From an uncultured Rhodocyclaceae bacterium (GTDB taxonomy: Bacteria; Pseudomonadota; Gammaproteobacteria; Burkholderiales; Rhodocyclaceae), in assembly GCA_934271525.1 (NCBI GenBank), contig CAKQRL010000005.1, positions 1-64,000 of the forward strand: a stretch of 64,000 nt of DNA. Direction: 5' to 3'. The translations under genes and the position numbers were made by a program. The stretch's first letter is position 1. Each line of letters starts with the position of its first letter. Positions 51,955 to 60,067 of the stretch are shown one piece after another. The notes under the pieces were generated by a model that was not told the origin of the DNA, did not search any database, and saw only the letters and a program-made list of their open reading frames with translations.

Positions 51955-52818
51955 TTATTTAAAAAAACAAAAATCCAAAAAAATTCCCAAAAACAAACTC
52001 ATTCCCACGTAGTTATTGTTTAAAAAAGCGCGAAAACATTGCGCAGGGTTGCGGTTTTTAATCCAAACATAATGCAAAAGCGCAATGACCATTGCCAAGA
52101 GCAAACCCAAAAGCGTGAAAATCTGCATGTTATAAAAATAAAAAACCACAAAAGCAAACAAGGCAAAATGCAAAAAATAGCAAATCATCACCGCCAACAC
52201 ATCAAAACGACCAAAAGTAATGGCGGAAGTTTGAATGCCGATTTTCAAATCATAAGGTTTATCCACCATTGCGTATTCGGTGTCGTAAGCCAAAGACCAA
52301 AACACATTGGCAAGAAGCAACAACCAACAAGGCAAAGGCACAGCGTTTTGTGCAGCGGCAAAAGCCATTGGAATGCCAAAACCATAAGCCACGCCCAAAT
52401 ACGCTTGCGGCAGTGGAAAAAATCGTTTGGTAAAAGGGTAAGTGATTGCCAAAAACAACGCCACGCCAGACAAAAGCAAAACCAAAAGGTTGTTTAAAAT
52501 CAAAACCAACAAGAATGCCACAAGCGCCAAAACCGCAAAAAGAAACAACGCTTCTTTAACCGAAACTTTTTTGCTGGCAAGCACACGGTTTTTGGTGCGT
52601 TCAACAAAGCCATCAAAGTTGCGGTCGGCAATATCATTGATCACGCAACCGGCTGAACGCATCAAAAAAGTGCCCAAAACAAATACGCTTAAAATTAAAA
52701 AATCTGGTTGACCGCTTGATGCCAACCACAAAGCGCAAAGCATTGGCCAGAGCAAAAGAAGCGAGCCAATGGGTTTGTCCAAACGCATCAACAAAAAGTA
52801 ATTTTTTAAATTTTCCAC
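51955..52818 (-). CDS. ubiA: 4-hydroxybenzoate octaprenyltransferase
   Basis: UbiA attaches the polyprenyl chain to 4-hydroxybenzoate, an early step of ubiquinone synthesis; ubiG is also in this window. Asp-rich motifs are NDIADRNFDGFVERTKNR and DTEYAMVDKPYDLKIGIQ. The N-terminus MRLDKPIGSLLLLWPML matches E. coli, where about 16 residues precede it. Possible starts are GTG 52818 or TTG 52824, both inside element E26, and ATG 52788, which seems too short. With GTG the protein has 287 residues, about the usual length. Confidence 0.95.
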   Translation of the reverse strand: MENLKNYFLLMRLDKPIGSLLLLWPMLCALWLASSGQPDFLILSVFVLGTFLMRSAGCVINDIADRNFDGFVERTKNRVLASKKVSVKEALFLFAVLALVAFLLVLILNNLLVLLLSGVALFLAITYPFTKRFFPLPQAYLGVAYGFGIPMAFAAAQNAVPLPCWLLLLANVFWSLAYDTEYAMVDKPYDLKIGIQTSAITFGRFDVLAVMICYFLHFALFAFVVFYFYNMQIFTLLGLLLAMVIALLHYVWIKNRNPAQCFRAFLNNNYVGMSLFLGIFLDFCFFK

Positions 52819-52868
52819 GGTCAACTAAAAAAATTTTTGAAAATTTTTTTTAGTTTACCGTGGAAAAA
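52808..52868. repeat. Palindromic element E26 (divergent genes)
   Basis: Arms AATTTTCCACGGTCAACT and AGTTTACCGTGGAAAA with core AAAAAAATTTTTGAAAATTTTTTT. It lies between divergent genes; read on the minus strand its left arm supplies the likely ubiA start. Confidence 0.92.
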
Positions 52869-52908
52869 AATATTTAGAATAAACATTTTGATTAGGTTGA
52901 GTTGCACG

Positions 52909-53985
52909 ATGAGTTTTAAAACGCCATTTTTAATCAGCGCCGCCGCAGCGGTTTTATCCCACCAAGCGCTTGGCGCTGCCAAACCGGTGGTTAAATACGA
53001 AGTTGTGGAAAAGTTTGAAGTGGCACCAAGCGATGCCGAAATTCGCCAAGCCGTTTTGGCGTTTGAACTTGCCGAACAAGAAAAAAGCAAATACAACCGC
53101 ACCAATTTGGGCAAAACGCTTTATCTTTTTTTGCCGCACCGAGAAGAAAAATCTTCTTGGCGAGTGGATCATTTTTTCTGCATTGTGGGGCAAAGTAAAA
53201 ATCCAGATAGTCAATATCCTCTTTGGCAAAATATCACGCCCGACTTCAAATGGTTTGCCGTGCCCAAAAAAACCGAAATGCCAGAAATTGAAAAACTCAA
53301 AGTTTTAGAAGCGGCAGGTTACATTTCAGTGGAAGAAGGTAATTTCAACATTGTTTGTCCAGCCAACAATGAGCAATCCGATTTGCGTGAAACCTTTTAT
53401 TACCCGCAAGACAGTGTTCGTGCTTATTTGCACAATGTTCCTGCTTACCGTTATACCTTAACCGACAAGGCGTTGAAAGAATTTTTTGATAATTCGCCCA
53501 TGTGGCACATTGTTTTTTCGCCTGAGGAAGGTGTTGAAACCTATGATGCCGACAAAGTCCATTGGTTTGATAAAAGCAAGCAAAAAACCGGCATTCAACC
53601 CAAACCCATTTTGGAGCGTATGCATTTGACTTTTCCCATCGGCAAAATTGTGGTGGGCGCTATTCAAAACATCCAAAAAACCAATAGCGAAAACAAAGTC
53701 GGCAACACCATTTACACTTTTGAATACAAAGAAGGCGTTGAAGGCGTGCCAGCGGGTTTGGAAAAATTGTTGGAAATTGAAAGTCCTTATAGCAAAAAAG
53801 GCGAAAACAGCGAATTGAGAAGCGATACCTTTGCGCTAGACGCATTGCCTGCTACCCGTTTAAAAGATTATCCCAACACGCCTTTGCAATATTTCACCGT
53901 AACCGAATTAAAAGAACAGAGAAAATACCGCATTGCGCAAGACGAAAAAGGGCAATGGCAAATTGAGCCGGGTTTTGCGTTTTAA
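52909..53985 (+). CDS. Secreted protein of unknown function
   Basis: 358 residues starting at ATG 52909 with a signal peptide (MSFKTPFLISAAAAVLSHQALGA). I do not recognise the family. The mature protein is mixed alpha/beta in appearance, with few cysteines, segments such as KTLYLFLPHREEKSSWRVDHFF and TFEYKEGVEGVPAG, and no membrane helix. It lies 15 bp upstream of a lipoprotein gene, so the two are likely one transcript and may act together in the envelope. Confidence 0.7.
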   Translation: MSFKTPFLISAAAAVLSHQALGAAKPVVKYEVVEKFEVAPSDAEIRQAVLAFELAEQEKSKYNRTNLGKTLYLFLPHREEKSSWRVDHFFCIVGQSKNPDSQYPLWQNITPDFKWFAVPKKTEMPEIEKLKVLEAAGYISVEEGNFNIVCPANNEQSDLRETFYYPQDSVRAYLHNVPAYRYTLTDKALKEFFDNSPMWHIVFSPEEGVETYDADKVHWFDKSKQKTGIQPKPILERMHLTFPIGKIVVGAIQNIQKTNSENKVGNTIYTFEYKEGVEGVPAGLEKLLEIESPYSKKGENSELRSDTFALDALPATRLKDYPNTPLQYFTVTELKEQRKYRIAQDEKGQWQIEPGFAF

Positions 53986-54000
53986 AGAAGGAAGAAAAAA

Positions 54001-54468
54001 ATGAATGCAATCAAAACTTTTTGCGCCGTAATGGCGGCGTTGGTTTTAAGCGCTTGCGGCAAATCCGTTGATTTATCCAAACCCGAATTTGCAGTGGGCG
54101 CTTATTGGGAAAGTTTGGCAAGTGATAATGTGGCGCAATTTTTAACAACTGTGGGCGACTCCAAAGAAGGCAAAGCCTTGGATAAAGAAAGCCAAGTTTT
54201 TTTCACAGAACGCTTTGCGCAACTTGCCAAAACATTCAAAGGCAATATCAAAACCATCACAGTGACCGAAGTTAAATACGATGAAAGCAAAAGCACAGCC
54301 CAAGTCAAAGTGTTGTTGGAACGCTTTGATGGTTCCACTTCACAGCGCCGAATGCACACCGTCAAAAATGGCGATTCTTGGCGCTTAAAAGGTGCGCAAT
54401 CGGGCGCATCGGGTTTTGAAGCAATGGGCGAAGCCTTTGATGAAGCGCTTGGCAATTTTGGCAAATAA
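54001..54468 (+). CDS. Lipoprotein, DUF4878-like
   Basis: A protein of 155 residues with lipobox LSAC at about residue 19. The body is a small NTF2-like shape: AVGAYWESLASDNVAQFL, then KTITVTEVKYDESKSTAQVKVLL and a WRLK strand, as in DUF4878-type lipoproteins. Function unknown. It is the second gene of a likely two-gene unit. Confidence 0.72.
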   Translation: MNAIKTFCAVMAALVLSACGKSVDLSKPEFAVGAYWESLASDNVAQFLTTVGDSKEGKALDKESQVFFTERFAQLAKTFKGNIKTITVTEVKYDESKSTAQVKVLLERFDGSTSQRRMHTVKNGDSWRLKGAQSGASGFEAMGEAFDEALGNFGK

Positions 54469-54482
54469 ATAAAAAAATGCTA

Positions 54483-54541
54483 ATTTTCCACGGTGAGCGA
54501 TAAAAAATTTTCAAAATTTTTGAATGTTTACCGTGGAAAAT
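54483..54541. repeat. Palindromic element E27 (inward arm pair)
   Basis: Left arm ATTTTCCACGGTGAGCG (variant GAGC) and right arm TGTTTACCGTGGAAAAT with core AAAAATTTTCAAAATTTTTG. An ATG at 54524 sits just before the right arm and is in frame with the next gene. Confidence 0.9.
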
Positions 54542-55969
54542 TATTTTTTAAAATTTTGGAGAAATGAAAAATGTTACCCCCCCCCCGCAAATGTTGAAAA
54601 TGTTGATTTTGAAAATATTTTAAATGCCAGCCAAGAATGGATGCTTTCAAAAGAATTTAATAAAAAATATATAAAAACCAATCATCCTTATCCGCCGCTT
54701 TTAAATCCACAACTTTTAAAAGACGAAAATTCTTCAATTCATTACCAAAATATTCCCGCTGATTTTGCTTGGCAATCCAATTTGCCATTGCCCGAAGGGT
54801 ATAAATTTTTATTTTTAATGATGTCGCACTCTGGGCATTCTTCAATGGTGCGGTATTTAAAACAATGTGGTGTAAGTATTATGGGCGACCACGATGGTGT
54901 TATTCCCAAACATTATCAATTCAATTACAATGCTTTGTTAAAAAAAGAACCAACTGTTATTAACTTCACCGCTTATGGCACAATGGGTGAAGATTATTAT
55001 AAAGATTTATACAAATATATTCATTTAATCAATCCCAAAATTCCCGTTTTGTGTTTGGTGCGTGACCCTGTTGCACGTTTAAAAACAAGTTTGAATAATC
55101 ATTTTGGAAAAAGCAACATACGCTATTTTTTTAAAGAAAACGATGATTTAACAGGTTTGGAAAATAGATTTATTTATCCTATTTCTCAAAAATACGCTTT
55201 CAAAGACCGAGTGGAAGCTGGTTTAACCGCAGCGAATACTTTCAAATATTCCGAACTTTATAAAAAAATGCTTGCTTTGGGATTTAACAATTTTGAATTT
55301 TTGGATATTCAAAAAATAACCGAACCAAAGGATATTTTTGATTTAATGGCAAAACTTTCAAAAACTTATGATTTTCCGCCACCAAAAAATATTGATGATT
55401 TTAATTTTCGCATTAAAAGAAGTTATTTGGGAATGTTTCCGCTTTTGTATGAAATTGGCGGAATAACCTTTTTGCTCACACCCAATAAAGGGCAAAAAAT
55501 AGAAAACAACAAAATGTTTGGAATGAATTTGCAATATATAGAAAGACTTCTTTACGAATTGCACGAATCGGCATTTGTCTCATCCAATGAAAAAGAAGAG
55601 TTTGAAGCCAGCAAAATGTTAGGTTTGGATTTGTCGTGGTTTAATCAATTTGAAAGCGGAATTTATATTTATGCCAAAAAAGAATGTTTTGAGAATATTT
55701 ATAAAAATATAGAATGGATTAAACAAAGAATGAATATTTTTATTAACAAAATAAAAGAAGTAATGTCCATTGAAAAACAACGCCGAATGACCAATGAATT
55801 GGAATTATTAGAATTTTTCAAAACGCACCCACGCCACCGCCAATTATTTAAAATTGTTATTCAAAAAGAAATAGAACTTGTTAAAACGCACCGCCCCGAT
55901 ATTGTTCAAACGTGGCATTATTATTTGGAATTTGAAAAACTTTGCCAACAATTCAATTCCAACACTTAA
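54524..55969 (+). CDS. Phase-variable sulfotransferase-like protein (DUF2972-like)
   Basis: About 465-481 residues. IHYQNIPADFAWQSNLPLPEG followed by a central region with VLCLVRDPVARLKTSLNNHF recalls the DUF2972 proteins of Campylobacter and Helicobacter, which have a PAPS-sulfotransferase-like motif (RDPVxR). The gene is AT-rich with many AAA and ATA codons, pointing to transfer. A C10 tract at 54577-54586 lies at its start. At C10 the frame is open from ATG 54524 inside element E27. The ATGs at 54564 and 54571, near the ribosome binding site GGAG (54558), are out of frame and stop at 54621 and 54595. C9 or C12 would connect ATG 54571; C11 would connect ATG 54564. Confidence 0.75.
   Translation: MFTVENYFLKFWRNEKCYPPPANVENVDFENILNASQEWMLSKEFNKKYIKTNHPYPPLLNPQLLKDENSSIHYQNIPADFAWQSNLPLPEGYKFLFLMMSHSGHSSMVRYLKQCGVSIMGDHDGVIPKHYQFNYNALLKKEPTVINFTAYGTMGEDYYKDLYKYIHLINPKIPVLCLVRDPVARLKTSLNNHFGKSNIRYFFKENDDLTGLENRFIYPISQKYAFKDRVEAGLTAANTFKYSELYKKMLALGFNNFEFLDIQKITEPKDIFDLMAKLSKTYDFPPPKNIDDFNFRIKRSYLGMFPLLYEIGGITFLLTPNKGQKIENNKMFGMNLQYIERLLYELHESAFVSSNEKEEFEASKMLGLDLSWFNQFESGIYIYAKKECFENIYKNIEWIKQRMNIFINKIKEVMSIEKQRRMTNELELLEFFKTHPRHRQLFKIVIQKEIELVKTHRPDIVQTWHYYLEFEKLCQQFNSNT
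54577..54586 (+). repeat. Poly-C tract (C10), phase-variation switch
   Basis: Ten C bases two codons after the best-placed ATG (54571). Tract length decides which of three ATGs is joined to the gene. Confidence 0.85.
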
Positions 55970-55970
55970 T

Positions 55971-56026
55971 TGCCACGGTAAACCGATTATTTTTTTCAAA
56001 AAAAATCTTTGTTTACCGTGGATTTT
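55971..56026. repeat. Palindromic element E28 (inward arm pair)
   Basis: Left arm TGCCACGGTAAACCG, the only copy with G instead of T before CCACGG, and right arm TGTTTACCGTGGATTTTT; core TTATTTTTTTC-A8-T. Confidence 0.88.
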
Positions 56027-56139
56027 TGTGGTTTTTTGCTTTGTTTGGCACGGATTCTAGCGCTACAAAAAAAAACGTTTTTTCACGGCAATGCGCAAAA
56101 AAACTTATAATCACGCCTTTTGAATCTTCACACTTTGCG

Positions 56140-56943
56140 ATGCCGTTAGCAGAAAACCTTGTTGTTATCAATGACTTGCACTTTCAATACGCCCAAAAAC
56201 CCATTTTGCAAGGCGTGAATTTGCAAATTCCCAAAGGCAAAGTGGTTGCCATTATGGGCGGTTCGGGTTGCGGCAAAACCACGCTTTTGCGTGCCATTGC
56301 TGGGCAACTGCCAGTGCAAAAAGGCAGCATTTGGGTTGATGGCGAAAATGTTGAAAAAATGAATCACCGTGCGCTTTACCAATACCGCAAAAAATTGGGG
56401 ATGTTGTTTCAATTCGGTGCACTGTTTACCGATATGACCGCCTTTGACAACGTGGCGTTTCCTTTAAGAGAACACACCAATTTGCCTGAATCAATGATTA
56501 GCGATTTGGTGCTTTTAAAATTAGAAGCTGTTGGTTTGCGTGGTGCGGCGCATTTGTTGCCGCGTGAATTATCCGGCGGAATGGCGCGCCGCGTGGCGCT
56601 TGCGCGCTCCATTGCTTTGGATCCGTCTTTGATTTTGTATGATGAACCTTTCACCGGTTTAGACCCCATTGCCGTTGCTGTTATCGGTAAGTTAATCCGC
56701 GAATTAAACGATGCCTTGGGCGCCAGCAGCATTATGGTTACGCACGATGTGGCAGAATCGTTGGCGATGGTGGATTATGTTTATTTTTTAGAAAACGGCG
56801 TGGTGGCAGCCGAAGGCACGCCCGATGAAATCAAACAATCCACGCATCCTTTTGTTGCGCAATTTATCAACGCGCGCCACGATGGTCCCGCCGCTTTTGA
56901 TTATCCAGCGCCGCCTTTGTCCAGCGCCCTTTTAGGAAATTAA
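56140..56943 (+). CDS. mlaF: Phospholipid transport ATP-binding protein MlaF
   Basis: First gene of the Mla operon, which moves phospholipids between the membranes to keep outer-leaflet asymmetry. 267 residues: Walker A MGGSGCGKTTLLRA, signature ELSGGMARRVALARS, Walker B LILYDEPFTGLDP, and switch His in MVTHDVAES. The ATG at 56140 gives MPLAENLVVINDL; the frame upstream runs through E28 and is not coding. MlaE follows after 3 bp. Confidence 0.95.
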   Translation: MPLAENLVVINDLHFQYAQKPILQGVNLQIPKGKVVAIMGGSGCGKTTLLRAIAGQLPVQKGSIWVDGENVEKMNHRALYQYRKKLGMLFQFGALFTDMTAFDNVAFPLREHTNLPESMISDLVLLKLEAVGLRGAAHLLPRELSGGMARRVALARSIALDPSLILYDEPFTGLDPIAVAVIGKLIRELNDALGASSIMVTHDVAESLAMVDYVYFLENGVVAAEGTPDEIKQSTHPFVAQFINARHDGPAAFDYPAPPLSSALLGN

Positions 56944-56946
56944 AAA

Positions 56947-57735
56947 ATGGCAATCAAAAACATTCTTTCCAAAATAGGCCATCAAGCAATTGAATACGTG
57001 TGGCAATTTGGTTTTAGTGTGCGTTTTTTGGGCGCCATTTTGCGCAATTGCTTGGCTTGTTTTTGTCGGCCGCATTTGTTGATGCGCGAACTTTTTTTTG
57101 GCGGCGTGTTGTCGTTGTCGCTGATTTTGGTGGCTGGTTTTTTTGTGGGGTTGGTCTTGGGTTTGCAAGGTTATGAAACCTTGCAGCGTTTTGGTTCCAG
57201 CGAAGCGCTGGGCATTTTGGTGGCTTTGTCTTTAACGCGCGAATTGGGGCCGGTGATTGCCGCATTGTTATTTGCTTCGCGCGCCGGCACTTCCATTACC
57301 GCTGAAATTGGTTTGATGAAAACCACCGAGCAATTAACCGCAATGGATATGATGGCGGTCAATCCCATTGCCCGCATTGTGGCGCCGCGTTTTTTTGGCG
57401 GCGTGATTGCAATGCCGTTGTTGGCGGCGTTGTTTTCTGCCATGGGCGTGTTGGGCGGCTGGTTTATTGGCGTGGTGTTTATTGGCGTGGATGACGGCGC
57501 ATTTTGGTCGCAAATGCAAAGTAGCGTTGATTTTCGCGTGGATATTGTAAACGGCATCATCAAAAGTTTTATTTTTGGTGTGGCGGTTTCTTGGATTGCG
57601 GTGTTTCAAGGTTACGATTGCACGCCAACGGCAGAAGGCGTTTCTTCTGCCATTACGCGCACAGTGGTTACATCCGCTTTTGCCATTTTGGCGCTGGATT
57701 TTGTATTAACTTCTTTTATGTTTAGAGGTGTGTGA
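56947..57735 (+). CDS. mlaE: Phospholipid transport permease MlaE
   Basis: A 262-residue inner-membrane permease with five or six helices. It has the family segments GLVLGLQGYETLQRFG, SLTRELGPVIAALLFASRAGTSITAEIG and MKTTEQLTAMDMMAVNP, the loop contacting the ATPase, then FQGYDCTPTAEGVSSAITRTVV. Its stop codon overlaps the mlaD start by one base. Confidence 0.95.
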   Translation: MAIKNILSKIGHQAIEYVWQFGFSVRFLGAILRNCLACFCRPHLLMRELFFGGVLSLSLILVAGFFVGLVLGLQGYETLQRFGSSEALGILVALSLTRELGPVIAALLFASRAGTSITAEIGLMKTTEQLTAMDMMAVNPIARIVAPRFFGGVIAMPLLAALFSAMGVLGGWFIGVVFIGVDDGAFWSQMQSSVDFRVDIVNGIIKSFIFGVAVSWIAVFQGYDCTPTAEGVSSAITRTVVTSAFAILALDFVLTSFMFRGV

Positions 57736-58202
57736 TGAATCGCCAAACCATTGATTTGTGGGTTGGACTTTTTTTAACCTTAGGCGTTGCTGCCATTTTG
57801 TTTTTGGCTTTGCAAGTGGGCAATTTGGCAAGTGCCAAGCTGGGTGAAACTTATTCCTTACAAGCGCGCTTTGCCAATATCGGCGGCTTGAAAATCAAAG
57901 GCCCGGTAAAAAGCGCGGGCGTTGTGGTTGGGCGCATTGCCAACATTACCTTTGATTCTGAAAATTTTGAAGCCGTGGTTTCTATGAAAATTGACAAGCG
58001 CTACCAATTCCCGCGCGATACCTTCGCGGCAATTTATACTTCCGGGCTTTTGGGCGAGCAGTTTATCGGTTTGGATGCCGGCGGCGATGAACAAAATTTT
58101 CAATCGGGCGATGTGATTCGCAACACGCAATCGGCTGTGGTGTTGGAAAAATTGGTGAGTCAATTTTTGTTTAGCAAAGCCGCAGAAGGAAAAAGCGAAT
58201 GA
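57735..58202 (+). CDS. mlaD: Phospholipid transport MCE protein MlaD
   Basis: A 155-residue single-MCE-domain protein with an N-terminal membrane anchor (WVGLFLTLGVAAILFLALQ). MCE motifs include FANIGGLKIKGPVKSAGVVVGRI and YTSGLLGEQFIGLDAGGD. MlaD forms the hexameric periplasmic ring on MlaFE. The ATG at 57735 overlaps the mlaE stop (TGATG). The stop overlaps mlaA by 4 bp. Confidence 0.94.
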   Translation: MNRQTIDLWVGLFLTLGVAAILFLALQVGNLASAKLGETYSLQARFANIGGLKIKGPVKSAGVVVGRIANITFDSENFEAVVSMKIDKRYQFPRDTFAAIYTSGLLGEQFIGLDAGGDEQNFQSGDVIRNTQSAVVLEKLVSQFLFSKAAEGKSE

Positions 58203-58978
58203 AGCCAATCAAAAAATGCTTTTGCTTGTTGTGCGCGGCGTTTGTTTTATCGCCCGCTTTTGCTGAATCGGATTTTGAAAAAAATACCGAGTCGACCGTG
58301 GAAAATCGCGATGTTTTAGAAACCAACAATCCTACCAACCCGCGCGACCCGTGGGAATCTTTTAACCGCAAAATGTATGGCGTGCATGATGTGCTCTACC
58401 GCGGCATTATTCGCCCTGCTGGTTTGGCTTATGAATACATTGTGCCAACACCTGTGCACACAACCATCCGCAATGGCATTTCCAACCCCGAGGATATTTG
58501 GATTGCCGCCAACAACTTGTTGCAAGGCAAACCCAAGGATGCCGCCAATGATATCGCACGCTTGTTGATTAATTCCACGCTTGGCATTTTTGGCATTTTT
58601 GATGTGGCAACAGAATTGGGTTTGCCTAAAAATGACGAAGATTTTGGGCAAACCTTGGCGGTTTGGGGCGTTCCAAGCGGCAACATTTTGTTTATTCCGG
58701 GATTAGGGCCGCGTTATGTGCGCGACTGGTTCGGCTGGGCAGTTGATACCAACCCGCTTTGGACAGTGATGGATCCGCCGCGCACACGCAATGTTGCGTG
58801 GGGCGTTAACGTCTGGCAAAAAACGGGCGCCGTGCTTCCACTTTACCAAATGATTGAAAGCTCTGGCGTGGAGCCTTATGTGATGATGCGAGAGAGTTAT
58901 ATTCAAATGCGGCAAAGCCAAATCACAGACGGCACACCGACTTTTGAAGAAGAAGACGATGATTATTCCAAAGAATAA
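58199..58978 (+). CDS. mlaA: Outer membrane lipid-asymmetry protein MlaA (VacJ)
   Basis: MlaA takes misplaced phospholipids from the outer leaflet. Core motifs are NPRDPWESFNRKMYGVHD, NNLLQGKPKDAANDIARLLINS, DFGQTLAVWGVPSGN and ESSGVEPYVMMRESY. Unlike E. coli MlaA it shows no lipobox: the signal peptide ends PAFAES, a signal peptidase I site. Between signal and core lies a 25-residue linker containing element arm E29 (STVENRD). 259 residues. It ends in an acidic tail EEEDDDYSKE. Confidence 0.92.
   Translation: MKPIKKCFCLLCAAFVLSPAFAESDFEKNTESTVENRDVLETNNPTNPRDPWESFNRKMYGVHDVLYRGIIRPAGLAYEYIVPTPVHTTIRNGISNPEDIWIAANNLLQGKPKDAANDIARLLINSTLGIFGIFDVATELGLPKNDEDFGQTLAVWGVPSGNILFIPGLGPRYVRDWFGWAVDTNPLWTVMDPPRTRNVAWGVNVWQKTGAVLPLYQMIESSGVEPYVMMRESYIQMRQSQITDGTPTFEEEDDDYSKE
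58289..58306. repeat. Element E29, single arm inside mlaA
   Basis: GAGTCGACCGTGGAAAAT encodes STVEN in the linker of MlaA, in the same dialect (TCGACC) as the copies in gyrA and gluQ. Confidence 0.85.
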
Positions 58979-58986
58979 AAAAATTA

Positions 58987-59046
58987 GCGTTGACCGTGGA
59001 TTTTTGCGCTTTTGAGCAAAAATCGGCGATTTTCCACGGTAAACCG
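58987..59046. repeat. Element E30 (outward arms)
   Basis: GCGTTGACCGTGGATTTTTGCG and, 20 bp on, CGATTTTCCACGGTAAACCG: the arms face away from each other. It lies between mlaA and mlaC, and the second arm is followed by T8-C-A5 core sequence, so it may be one lone arm next to a truncated element. Confidence 0.85.
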
Positions 59047-59100
59047 CATTTTTTTTTCAAAAAGCATAAAATGCCAAAATTTTTGAGTAGAAAGACGTTT

Positions 59101-59775
59101 ATGAAAAAACTTTGCTTTGCAATTGTTGTGGCAACAGGCTTGGTTGCCACGCCCGTTTTTGCCGAAGAATCTGCCCAAACAACGGCGGCAAAAGTTGCAA
59201 ACAATGCTGCGCTTGCGCCCGATGTTGCCTTAAAAAATATGATTGACCAAATTTTGGCAGAATTGACTAAAAACGCCGAGTTGCGCGCATCGCCCAAAAA
59301 ATTGGAGGATTTTGTGGAATCGCAAATCTCCCCGCACATCAATTTCCGCCGAATGACGGCGCTTGCCGTAGGCAAAGAATGGCGCAAAGCAAGCGAAGAA
59401 GAAAAACAAACTTTAACGAAGCTTTTTAGTGATTTGCTGATTCGCACTTATTCCAACGCTTTGTCCAGTTACGGCGCGGATGCGCAAAAAATCATCTACA
59501 AACCTTTGAAAATGAAAGCGGGCGACACAGAAGCGACTGTGAAAATGCAACTGCAACAACCGGGCGCCAAACCCATTGATTTTGATACCAGAATGGAACA
59601 ACAAAGAGACGGCTGGCGCATTTACGATGTGGCAGTGGCTGGCATTAGTTTGGTAACGAATTACCGCGACCAATTCAACCAAACTTTGCGCCAAGGCGGT
59701 TTTGCGGCTTTGATTGATTTGCTTGAAAACAATAGCCAATCTTTAATTAAAGAAAAAAATGCTAAAAGCAAATAA
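59101..59775 (+). CDS. mlaC: Periplasmic phospholipid-binding protein MlaC
   Basis: MlaC shuttles phospholipid through the periplasm between MlaA and MlaFEDB. 224 residues with signal peptide (MKKLCFAIVVATGLVATPVFA). Family motifs are ISPHINFRRMTALAVGKEWR, LLIRTYSNALSSYGA and RDGWRIYDVAVAGISLVTNYR. The ATG at 59101 is fixed by the signal peptide; earlier in-frame codons run through E30. The mlaB start lies 17 bp before its end. Confidence 0.94.
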   Translation: MKKLCFAIVVATGLVATPVFAEESAQTTAAKVANNAALAPDVALKNMIDQILAELTKNAELRASPKKLEDFVESQISPHINFRRMTALAVGKEWRKASEEEKQTLTKLFSDLLIRTYSNALSSYGADAQKIIYKPLKMKAGDTEATVKMQLQQPGAKPIDFDTRMEQQRDGWRIYDVAVAGISLVTNYRDQFNQTLRQGGFAALIDLLENNSQSLIKEKNAKSK

Positions 59776-60067
59776 CGGCATTTGCGCACTTTCGGGCGAT
59801 TTAACCTTTGCCACCACGGCAGAACTTAAAACAGCCGGGGAAGCGCTTTTGCAAGAATCGGCGGCGTTGGCGGCAATGACCTTTGATTTGGCAAAGGTCG
59901 GCAAGGTTGATTCATCCGCGCTGGCTTTATTTTTGGCGTGGTTGCGCGCTGCCAAAACAAAATCGCAAAACTTGCAATTCATCAACATTCCGCAAGCATT
60001 GGCGGAACTTGCCGATTTGTATAGCCTATCCACCATTTTGCCGTTGCAACATAATGAACGCCATTGA
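59759..60067 (+). CDS. mlaB: STAS-domain protein MlaB
   Basis: The 102-residue cytoplasmic STAS protein has the conserved serine segment KVGKVDSSALALFLAWLRAA. MlaB stabilises the MlaFE complex. Start ATG 59759 overlaps the mlaC end; the stop overlaps the next start by 14 bp. Although sequence similarity in this family is low, position in the operon supports the call. Confidence 0.85.
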   Translation: MLKANNGICALSGDLTFATTAELKTAGEALLQESAALAAMTFDLAKVGKVDSSALALFLAWLRAAKTKSQNLQFINIPQALAELADLYSLSTILPLQHNERH

